From: Chloroflexota bacterium
GTDB taxonomy: Bacteria > Chloroflexota > Ktedonobacteria > Ktedonobacterales > Ktedonobacteraceae
Length of the DNA: 13,526 nt
Reading direction: 5' to 3'
NCBI GenBank assembly: GCA_005879655.1
Contig: VBJK01000113.1
Location: forward strand, 4,434-17,959
How positions within the stretch are numbered: the stretch's first letter is position 1; each line of letters starts with the position of its first letter. Shown piece by piece: positions 6,243 to 11,939 of the stretch. Made by a program: the position numbers and the translations under genes. The notes under the pieces were generated by a model. That model was not told the DNA's origin, made no database searches, and saw only the letters and a program-made list of their open reading frames with translations.

Positions 6243-7877
6243 CTACAATCCAAAACGTTGCTGGACTTGTATAATATTCCCCAGCAGCGTTGGCGCGATG
6301 GGGGATGCCCCAAACAGCATCTCACCCGGTAGCGTCTGGCCTGTGGTAAGCTTGATCATGATATTAGCCGCCGTCCATCCCTGAGCCATCAGATGCGCCC
6401 CCAATGCACTGACAATCGGCACAGAAAACGATGTCCCACACCAGTCAGCCCAGCCAGCGATATTCTGTTCGCCAGCAGGAAAGTTCGGAGCAATATAGAC
6501 ACCCCGTACCGCATCCGGCAACGCATTACTATCCGTTATACCATACCCATCACCCCCAAAGGTCGCAACCCCCGTATGAATAGGCGCGATATTAGCCGCA
6601 TTGGCAAATATCGATGGAGCAAACCCACTGTTGACAGAGGTCACGCTCAATGTCGTCTCATAGCGAGCGGGTGCACGTGGCGGACGTGGTGCTAAGCCCT
6701 GCTGGGATGCTCGCGTCGAGTCATTACCTGCCGCCGCAACTACCAGCGCCCCATGTTCATACAAGCCCTCAAATAATAAACGCAAACCTTCCTCAATATG
6801 ATGGAGCACGCGTGTCACCCCCACCAGTTGTGTCGTTGACCATTGACGCTGATCGAACCAGATATAGGGGAGACGCCGCACATCTGGCATGATCGTCAGG
6901 CTGAGATTAATGACAAGGCGGCGAATAGAGCCAGAGACCATTTCCCGTTCAAGATCAGAGAGCGCAGCAAAGAGAGCATACAAATCCCCTCCACCAAAGT
7001 CATTTAAAATACGCACCAGGCGAATGCGTGCTCGCGGCGCAACGTCACGAATGAGACCAGCGACAGACAGACCATGATCGGGCATCAGGTAGAAACGCGC
7101 GTCATTGGCAAAATCACGCCCAGTACGTCCATCGTTGGATAGCGCATAACGATCATACTCGACCGAGAACGAGCCGTCTTCGCGCCGTAGATCAGCAGAC
7201 AACTTCTGTAGCAACCAATTGCGACGCAGTTCAGGACGTGTTGCCGCACTCCTGATACGATCAGGATGATGGGCAGTATCCAGCACTGCGACCAGCACAT
7301 CCTCAGCCCCTTTCGCATCCAGGGGAATCCCTTGTTCCAACAATTTGACATGCCAGCCGATCAGGGCATTCGCTGCCGCAGGCACATCCAAAGCAGGAGC
7401 AGGACGAGGGGGAAGCGCAGGTCCACCCTCGCCATAAAGTAGTGGTGCCGCCGTCACCAGCCAGTTCGGCATCGCAGAAACAAGATACAAGCCTTGTTGT
7501 GCCAGATACTCCAGATGGGCCTGTAGATAAGAGAGGGTCATAGGCGATGGATCAACCATCGCCTGATCTATACCACGTGTATGAAAAAAGATAGCCACTA
7601 GCGGCTGTCTGCGGTGCAAGCCGAAGACAAAAGCGCGACGGCGCACCGGGGGCATAGTTTGCACCTCCCGCCAACGGCCATAAGTACCATATAATTCCAG
7701 AATAAGACCATACTGCGCCAAAAATTCATTGAGTGTGGTACGTACCTGCTCAACTAGTAGTTCTAAAGAATCATCGACCGGCAATCGAGGAAGACGAACG
7801 ATCACCACGATCTCGCCAGGTACCCAGTGAAATAACTCATGCGGTGTACCCATAAACTCTGCTGCATTACGAACCAT
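6243..7877 (-). CDS. Subtilisin-like serine protease (peptidase S8), probably cytoplasmic
   Basis: 544 residues from the ATG at 7877. The frame is open to 8051, but that extension would start upstream of the predicted transcription start and has low-quality sequence, while AAGGGGAG (7888-7895) lies 10 bases before 7877. Residues 1-190 form an N-terminal region I do not recognise (about 12-150 mixed alpha/beta; Pro-rich linker 151-165). The S8 domain (about 190-520) has the catalytic Asp in VAVLDTAHH (D200), His in MPDHGLSVAGLI (H268), oxyanion Asn in VVAAAGNDS (N385) and Ser in CGTSFSVPIVSALGAHL (S483). All four being present, it should be active. There is no signal peptide or TM segment, unlike typical secreted subtilases, so an intracellular role, or export by another route, is implied. 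Partner and substrate unknown. Confidence 0.9.
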   Translation of the reverse strand: MVRNAAEFMGTPHELFHWVPGEIVVIVRLPRLPVDDSLELLVEQVRTTLNEFLAQYGLILELYGTYGRWREVQTMPPVRRRAFVFGLHRRQPLVAIFFHTRGIDQAMVDPSPMTLSYLQAHLEYLAQQGLYLVSAMPNWLVTAAPLLYGEGGPALPPRPAPALDVPAAANALIGWHVKLLEQGIPLDAKGAEDVLVAVLDTAHHPDRIRSAATRPELRRNWLLQKLSADLRREDGSFSVEYDRYALSNDGRTGRDFANDARFYLMPDHGLSVAGLIRDVAPRARIRLVRILNDFGGGDLYALFAALSDLEREMVSGSIRRLVINLSLTIMPDVRRLPYIWFDQRQWSTTQLVGVTRVLHHIEEGLRLLFEGLYEHGALVVAAAGNDSTRASQQGLAPRPPRAPARYETTLSVTSVNSGFAPSIFANAANIAPIHTGVATFGGDGYGITDSNALPDAVRGVYIAPNFPAGEQNIAGWADWCGTSFSVPIVSALGAHLMAQGWTAANIMIKLTTGQTLPGEMLFGASPIAPTLLGNIIQVQQRFGL

Positions 7878-8039
7878 GCTCCGAAAACTCCCCTTGACAC
7901 ATAATGTGATACTCGACTGTATGTTGCAATAGCATTCCCTGTTACCTGATACGGAAACATGGTGACAGTTGGTATGTGCAGCTCTGCATACGCGAGTAGA
8001 CGCGGTGAGGTCAATGCAAATACATCTTACTAGTTTTCT

Positions 8040-8068
8040 ATTATAGCTCAACTATGGGCGTGTGACAA
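8040..8068 (-). promoter_or_regulatory. Promoter of the protease gene
   Basis: On the minus strand, TTGTCA (8063-8068), 17 bp, TATAAT (8040-8045). The start near 8033 leaves a long ~155-nt leader before the ATG at 7877, with a possible hairpin at 7972-7991 (GTA..TGCAG-CT-CTGCA..TAC). It supports the downstream start codon. Confidence 0.65.
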
Positions 8069-8162
8069 TGAGCAATTTGCGCGACAAAAAGAGTTTTATC
8101 TTTTGCCCTATCTTCCTTTTCTTTAAGCTATAGCACATATATTACCTTTTTCTCATAGTTCA

Positions 8163-8171
8163 TGTTATAAT
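8163..8171 (+). promoter_or_regulatory. Extended -10 element pointing into the pseudogene region
   Basis: TGT-TATAAT (hexamer 8166-8171) on the plus strand with only a weak TTACCT at -35. The stretch 8069-8250 is AT-rich and has no gene. It also holds the first copy of a direct repeat CAGATAACAAGGC (8220-8232; second copy 8273-8285). It may be a surviving promoter of a lost gene. Confidence 0.35.
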
Positions 8172-8250
8172 ACGATAAAGTTATATAGTACTTATCCAGT
8201 TGATGTCATCGTGTCTGTGCAGATAACAAGGCACCTACTTCCCAGAGTGA

Positions 8251-8562
8251 AAGCCTTCTTTTCATAGCAATACAGATAACAAGGCTGCACTTGCTAAACT
8301 AATTCGTCCCTGGTATGCAGGAGGTACGGTTGCGTTGTCTTCGGTGATTGCAGCCAGAAGTGCGGGAGAGGGCTTCTACTTGAAGCCTGACATTGCCTTC
8401 AATTTTTACGATCCTGCTGGCAACCAGATAGATTGCTACCCGATGCAGGAGGAGGCAAACTTCTGGAACATCTCCTTGCGCAGTGGATGTTTTTGTAATT
8501 CCGGTGTGCGCGAGGTCGCCCTCAATTTTGCCGGGGAGGAAATGGTGGCCTGCCTTCAGGAT
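8251..8562 (+). pseudogene. Remnant of a class-V aminotransferase / cysteine desulfurase-like protein (C-terminal part)
   Basis: An open frame of about 100 codons with no proper start. It contains LIRPWYAGGTV, then FYLKPDIAFNFYDPAGNQID, then ISLRSGCFCNSGVREVALNF. The RSGCFCN motif with flanking residues resembles the conserved R-x-G-x-x-C-N segment of the class-V PLP-dependent lyases (molybdenum-cofactor-sulfurase or selenocysteine-lyase-like). The PLP lysine and the N-terminal two-thirds are missing, so the piece cannot be active. At about 8562 recognisable similarity stops and a TPR tail begins in another frame. The frame is preceded by a stop at 8248. Identification rests on motif memory, so it is moderately sure. 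Confidence 0.6.
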
Positions 8563-8719
8563 AGGGAAAGTTCTCTGAAGCCGAACCATTGTATACGCGT
8601 GCACTCGCCATATATGAGCGGCATTTGGGACCAACGCATCCCGACATGGCAAGCAGTCTCAACAATCTGGCACTGCTGTATAATAGTCAGGGAAAGTTCT
8701 CTGAAGCCGAACCATTGTA
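8563..8719 (+). repeat. Two identical 31-bp copies with 126-bp period inside the TPR remnant
   Basis: The 31 bases at 8563-8593 recur exactly at 8689-8719. The offset of 126 bases equals 42 codons, one TPR unit. Identity at DNA level, silent positions included, points to recent duplication or gene conversion between units before the gene was broken. Confidence 0.8.
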
Positions 8720-8870
8720 CAAGCGTGCCCTTTCAATCTATGAGCGTATATTGGGATCAGAGCACCCTCATACACAGCATATACGGCAAGGGTACGCCTC
8801 ACTTTTGAGAAATATAGGATGCAATGAGGAGGCATTGGCACTGGAGATGAACTCCAAAGGGCATAAATAG
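8565..8870 (+). pseudogene. Remnant of a kinesin-light-chain-like TPR protein (C-terminal end)
   Basis: About 101 codons read GKFSEAEPLYTRALAIYERHLGPTHPDMASSLNNLALLYNSQ (one 42-residue TPR unit), then a second unit GKFSEAEPLYKRALSIYERILGSEHPHTQ and a divergent end to the stop at 8868-8870. This is the TPR_12/KLC pattern with LGP-HPD and SLNNLALLY words, usual in the C-terminal sensor part of large NB-ARC-type or SARP regulators of such bacteria. The frame is closed by TAG just before 8565, no start with a ribosome site exists (the first TTG is at 8589), and it abuts an unrelated remnant. It is therefore a broken gene end, although translation of a small TPR peptide cannot be excluded. Confidence 0.75.
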
Positions 8871-8878
8871 CCATCCTA

Positions 8879-8898
8879 TTATGTTTCTATAAACATAA
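8879..8898. promoter_or_regulatory. Perfect hairpin upstream of trxB
   Basis: TTATGTTT (8879-8886), loop CTAT, AAACATAA (8891-8898): a perfect 8-bp AT-rich palindrome 33 bases before the trxB ATG. It could be an operator. I see no clean -35/-10 pair here, so the trxB promoter is unresolved. Confidence 0.45.
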
Positions 8899-8931
8899 CA
8901 AGCACAAGAGCATCCACAAAGGGAGGTTTTA

Positions 8932-9891
8932 ATGATAGAAGTCTATGGCGTTATTATTATTGGTTCGGGTCCGGCAGGATATACTGCCGCGTTGTATGCA
9001 GCGCGTTCCAATCTCACAGTATTGGTATTCCAGGGGTACCAACCAGGTGGCCAACTGACGCAGACCAGCGAAGTAGAAAACTATCCAGGTTTTGAAAACG
9101 GTATCATGGGGCCAGCAATGATGGAGAAATTTGAACAGCAGGCGCGTAGCTTCGGCGCGCAGCTGATACCAGAGGACGTACTGGCCGTCGATTTTTCGCA
9201 GCGTCCCTTTACAATCACAGCTCATTCCGGCGAGTATAAAGCTCATACGATCATTATTGCCACAGGTGCTAGCGCCAAGTGGCTGGGCTTGCCCAGTGAA
9301 AAGCGCCTGCAAGGACGAGGCGTGACGGCCTGTGCGACGTGTGATGGATTCTTCTTCCGAGGACAAGATGTAGTAGTCATCGGTGGTGGCGATACCGCGA
9401 TGGAAGAGGCGATATTCCTGACGCGTTACGTCAACCACGTCACCCTCATTCATCGCCGCAATACATTCCGGGCCAGTAAGATCATGCTGGATCGTGCATA
9501 CAAAAATCCCAAGATTAGCTTCCTGTTGAACGCTGAAGTGGTCGAAGTTCTGGGTGAGGATGCAGTGACAGGCGTACGGGTACGTGATGTACAAACTGGT
9601 GAGGAGAAAAGGCTGGATGTGCAGGGCGTCTTCCTAGCGATTGGACACCAACCGAACACAGCACTCTTCAAGGGCATCATCAACCTGGATCAAGTGGGCT
9701 ATATTGTACCGGCTGAACATACCATGACCAACATTGCAGGCGTGTTCGCAGCGGGCGATGTCACTGATCATCGCTACCGTCAGGCCGTGACTGCCGCAGG
9801 CGATGGCTGTCGAGCTGCCATCGATGCAGAACGCTGGCTTGAAAGCGTAACCGAAGAAGAAAAAACAACTGCTGCTATTGCTGATGTCTGA
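8932..9891 (+). CDS. trxB: Thioredoxin reductase (NADPH, FAD)
   Basis: 319 residues, normal family length. It transfers electrons from NADPH through FAD to its redox disulfide and on to thioredoxin in the cytoplasm. FAD-binding GSGPAG (11-16) follows strand 1, and PGGQLTQTSEVENYPGF (38-54) is the family flavin-site segment. The redox-active CATC is C134-C137 (TACATCDGFFFRG). NADPH binding uses GGGDTAMEEA (151-160) and HRR (174-176), and the second FAD motif is GVFAAGDV (270-277). All functional residues are present. The ATG at 8932 has GGGAGG five bases upstream. It stands alone, with TPR debris upstream and a convergent aldolase gene downstream; no thioredoxin gene is near. Confidence 0.97.
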   Translation: MIEVYGVIIIGSGPAGYTAALYAARSNLTVLVFQGYQPGGQLTQTSEVENYPGFENGIMGPAMMEKFEQQARSFGAQLIPEDVLAVDFSQRPFTITAHSGEYKAHTIIIATGASAKWLGLPSEKRLQGRGVTACATCDGFFFRGQDVVVIGGGDTAMEEAIFLTRYVNHVTLIHRRNTFRASKIMLDRAYKNPKISFLLNAEVVEVLGEDAVTGVRVRDVQTGEEKRLDVQGVFLAIGHQPNTALFKGIINLDQVGYIVPAEHTMTNIAGVFAAGDVTDHRYRQAVTAAGDGCRAAIDAERWLESVTEEEKTTAAIADV

Positions 9892-9910
9892 AAAGCATCG
9901 GCAATAGCAG
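9872..9910 (-). terminator. Intrinsic terminator of the aldolase gene, overlapping the end of trxB
   Basis: Arms CTGCTATTGCTGATG (9872-9886) and CATCGGCAATAGCAG (9896-9910), 15 pairs with one G-T, around a nine-base loop that contains the trxB TGA stop. On the minus strand the stem is followed by CAGTTGTTTTTTC, the T-tract of a terminator for the aldolase message. On the plus strand no T-run follows, but the stem could still protect the trxB 3' end. Confidence 0.7.
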
Positions 9911-9940
9911 TGGCTACTTTGCACACGACTATACAGTCTC

Positions 9941-10864
9941 CTACTGGATAGTCCCCTTGTAGATACCCATAATGCTGCTGAGGAACTTCAGGGCATCTTC
10001 CTTCTTGCGCTGGAACGAGTTGCGTCCGATGATCGAGCCGAAACCGCCACCATCACGGATGGCACGAGCTTCAGTGAAGACATTCTCATCAGTAGAAGCA
10101 GCACCACCGGAGAAGATCACGATACGGCGACCATTGAAGGCAGCTTGCGTGACATGGCGCACGCGATCAGCCAGGGTAGAAATGGGTATCTCGTACTTTT
10201 GGTAGACCTTCTGCGCTTCTGGCAACTCGATCTTCGCACTGGGTAGCTTCACTTTAATAATATCAGCGCCTAGCTGAGCGGCAATCTGTGCAGCATAGGC
10301 CACCACATCAATGGAGGTCTCACCGTCCTTGCTCAAAGAGCTACCGCGCGGATACGACCAGACCACCACTGCCAGACCAGCAGATTTCGCTTCCAGCGTC
10401 AAATCCCGCAACTGCTCATACATCTCGGTACGCTCAGAGGAACCAGGATAGATGGTAAAACCAATAGCAACACAACCCAGCCGCAAAGCATCTTCCACAC
10501 CCGCAGTTACGGCAGAAATAGGATCACGCTCGTCATTTAATACGTCATGATTGTTGCACTTCAAGATCAATGGGATCTCGCCCGCAAAATCACTGACTCC
10601 TGCTTCCAGGAAACCTAATGGCGCTGCATATGCGTTACAGCCAGCCTCGACAGCCAACTGGAAATGATAAAGAGGATTGTATCCAGCAGGGTTGGGGGCA
10701 AAGCTACGAGCAGGACCATGTTCAAATCCCTGATCAACAGGCAGAATCACCAATTTTCCAGTACCAGCCAGCTGACCATGATTCAGTAGACGTGCAAGAT
10801 TGGTACGAACACCAGGATTTTCGCTGGTATACCAGCTTAGTATCTCTCTAATGCGGTCATTCAT
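9941..10864 (-). CDS. fbaB: Class I fructose-1,6-bisphosphate aldolase, DhnA/FbaB type
   Basis: 307 residues. It cleaves fructose-1,6-bisphosphate to DHAP and glyceraldehyde-3-phosphate (glycolysis/gluconeogenesis, cytoplasm) through a Schiff-base lysine without metal. Signs of the DhnA family are LPVDQGFEHGP (41-51; the conserved DQG-EHGP near the N-terminus), WSYPRG (169-174), GADIIKVKLPS (199-209; K204 or K206 is the expected Schiff-base Lys), FSGGAAS (251-257) and GGFGSIIGRNSFQR (273-286; phosphate binding). It is shorter than E. coli FbaB (350) but matches archaeal-type members. The ATG at 10864 has AAAAGGA about nine bases upstream. It is a single gene, convergent with trxB, with a terminator overlapping the latter. 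A role on a related sugar phosphate cannot be excluded. Confidence 0.92.
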   Translation of the reverse strand: MNDRIREILSWYTSENPGVRTNLARLLNHGQLAGTGKLVILPVDQGFEHGPARSFAPNPAGYNPLYHFQLAVEAGCNAYAAPLGFLEAGVSDFAGEIPLILKCNNHDVLNDERDPISAVTAGVEDALRLGCVAIGFTIYPGSSERTEMYEQLRDLTLEAKSAGLAVVVWSYPRGSSLSKDGETSIDVVAYAAQIAAQLGADIIKVKLPSAKIELPEAQKVYQKYEIPISTLADRVRHVTQAAFNGRRIVIFSGGAASTDENVFTEARAIRDGGGFGSIIGRNSFQRKKEDALKFLSSIMGIYKGTIQ

Positions 10865-11014
10865 ATTTTCTATTCCTTTTCACTCATCGTCAAGTGACTA
10901 TTCCACAAACATCGTGGCTAACCCATTGTTGTCTCAGGAGACGCGGTGGCAACATAAATAATTGCAATCCCCTGGCGGGAACATTTGAGCTTTCTACAGA
11001 GATTTCCCTGTGAT

Positions 11015-11043
11015 AGTGTAGCACAATTGACCAGCCCCAACAA
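11015..11043 (-). promoter_or_regulatory. Possible promoter of the aldolase gene
   Basis: On the minus strand, TTGTTG (11038-11043), 17 bp, TACACT (11015-11020), giving a leader of about 145 nt. Another near-match (TTGACG, 10888-10893) lies too close to the ATG to serve. The long leader contains a small palindrome GTCTCAGGAGAC but no recognised riboswitch. Confidence 0.4.
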
Positions 11044-11083
11044 GGAAGCTAAGTGTGTAGCACTGGCATCATTTTTTTGCGCC

Positions 11084-11167
11084 GAGTCCAGGGCAACCAC
11101 AATGGACGCGCATCACAGGCTGCTTCGTACCATTGTAGGGGCAATCCCTTGTGGTTGCTCTGGACTC
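11084..11167. repeat. 84-bp inverted-repeat element with nested TCCCTTGTGG hairpin
   Basis: Outer arms GAGTCCAGGGCAACCACAA (11084-11102) and TTGTGGTTGCTCTGGACTC (11149-11167) are reverse complements with one wobble position, 46 bases apart. Inside, GGGCAA (11139-11144)/TTGCTC (11155-11160) form the third hairpin with loop TCCCTTGTGG. An 8-bp direct repeat TGGCATCA stands at 11064-11071 and 11168-11175, the right copy exactly at the arm end. It is a MITE-like or decayed mobile repeat. The gap 10865-11342 (478 bp) contains no gene; this element, the aldolase promoter and the two palindromes below are what I see there. Confidence 0.65.
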
Positions 11168-11234
11168 TGGCATCAATTGTACTAGAAGCATGAAAAAAGC
11201 CCTTTCTCATCGTTTATAGACTATGTAACACTTA

Positions 11235-11256
11235 AATCTGTTACCTTCTACAGATT
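11235..11256. promoter_or_regulatory. Inverted repeat upstream of the 11343 gene
   Basis: AATCTGT (11235-11241), eight-base spacer TACCTTCT, ACAGATT (11250-11256): perfect 7-base arms 22 bases before the larger palindrome. Possible operator. No convincing -35/-10 pair was found in 11176-11280. Confidence 0.4.
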
Positions 11257-11277
11257 GATACGTTTGTATATCAAGGT

Positions 11278-11303
11278 GACAAGGAGCAACGTTGTTCCTT
11301 GTC
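11278..11303. promoter_or_regulatory. 26-bp palindrome in the leader of the 11343 gene
   Basis: GACAAGGAGCAAC (11278-11290) is followed directly by GTTGTTCCTTGTC (11291-11303), reverse complements with one mismatch and no spacer. It contains an AAGGAG that would suit a TTG at 11292, and would hide it if folded as RNA. It could be an operator or a translational control hairpin. Confidence 0.5.
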
Positions 11304-11342
11304 AAAAAGTATAGATTAAGTACACACCAAAGGAGAACTTTC

Positions 11343-11870
11343 ATGGGTGGTAGTAGCTTTGATCTGCTCATGCAAGAACTGACCAAACATCAGCGCATTA
11401 TGGCAACACTACAGGAAGAGAATTGGGCTTTACGCCGTCAACTAGCAGATCTACGCGCAGGCCATGGCATTGTGCTCGAAATTTTGGGGAAACGCTTTAC
11501 CCTTACAGGAGAAGCGCTAACCACTTCTCCTGCGCAAGAGACAACTGGTGCTGCCTCCACCGACAGCCCTATACATCCCGCATCAGCCCAAGCCGAGACA
11601 AAGCCTTCTACTGCTAAAGATGCACCAGTCTCGCCATCGCAAGCTACCACGACTACCAGCTCAGAAGCAGAAGCAGCCTCAGCTCCCCAAGAGCAGCGAC
11701 CAGCGAAAGCACCCACCTTCCTTGAAGAAATGATGATCAGCCAATTTGAAACTGCTATGACTACTCCACAAGCGATTTGGACTGGTCCCGTCAAGAAGCC
11801 AGAACTCAGCGATGAAGAGCAGAGAGCAGCTCTCCGCCGCGAACTCAAGGGAAGCTTTCTCTTAGAATAA
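11343..11870 (+). CDS. Uncharacterised coiled-coil / disordered small protein
   Basis: 175 residues; family not recognised. Residues 5-38 (FDLLMQELTKHQRIMATLQEEN... to QLADLR) are a likely coiled coil. A short hydrophobic patch GIVLEILGKRFTL (42-54) follows, then a Ser/Thr/Pro/Ala-rich low-complexity stretch (57-122), then a probably helical end (125-175: FLEEMMISQFETAM, with SDEEQRAALRRELKG). There is no TM segment, signal peptide or cysteine. The ATG at 11343 has AAAGGAG seven bases upstream. A TTG at 11292, also with AAGGAG before it, would add 17 residues but falls in the middle of a palindrome and is less likely. It is convergent with the Clp_N/zinc-ribbon gene. It may oligomerise through its coil; nothing more can be said. 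Confidence 0.75.
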   Translation: MGGSSFDLLMQELTKHQRIMATLQEENWALRRQLADLRAGHGIVLEILGKRFTLTGEALTTSPAQETTGAASTDSPIHPASAQAETKPSTAKDAPVSPSQATTTTSSEAEAASAPQEQRPAKAPTFLEEMMISQFETAMTTPQAIWTGPVKKPELSDEEQRAALRRELKGSFLLE

Positions 11871-11885
11871 CGAGACGTGATACAC

Positions 11886-11927
11886 GAGCGTGAGCAGATC
11901 AACACTAGTGATCCGTTGCCCACGCTC
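11886..11927. terminator. Nested weak hairpins between convergent genes
   Basis: GAGCGTG (11886-11892)/CACGCTC (11921-11927) enclose GATCA-ACACTAG-TGATC (11897-11913). This lies in the 69-bp gap between stop codons 11870 (plus) and 11940 (minus), so a shared terminator is plausible, without a clear T-run. Confidence 0.35.
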
Positions 11928-11939
11928 ACACAAGCCCAC

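Noticed and set aside
7894..7924. TTGACA on the plus strand at 7894
   Set aside because: No -10 at a workable distance and no plus-strand gene follows; the same bases provide the minus-strand protease ribosome site.
7878..8051. 58-residue N-terminal extension of the protease to 8051
   Set aside because: The predicted promoter (8040-8068) would start transcription inside it, it looks like random translation, and a good ribosome site precedes the ATG at 7877.
8335..8808. A single 157-residue protein from TTG 8335
   Set aside because: Only its first part resembles an aminotransferase; after about 8562 it is the wrong-frame reading of the TPR remnant, and there is no ribosome site.
8929..9594. 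A 221-codon open frame antisense to trxB
   Set aside because: It lies wholly within a certain trxB gene, has no ribosome site or recognisable motif, and its composition is that of a reverse-frame shadow.
10865..10893. TTGACG as -35 of the aldolase gene
   Set aside because: With a 17-bp spacer the -10 would be GAAAAT touching the start codon, so transcription would begin inside the gene.
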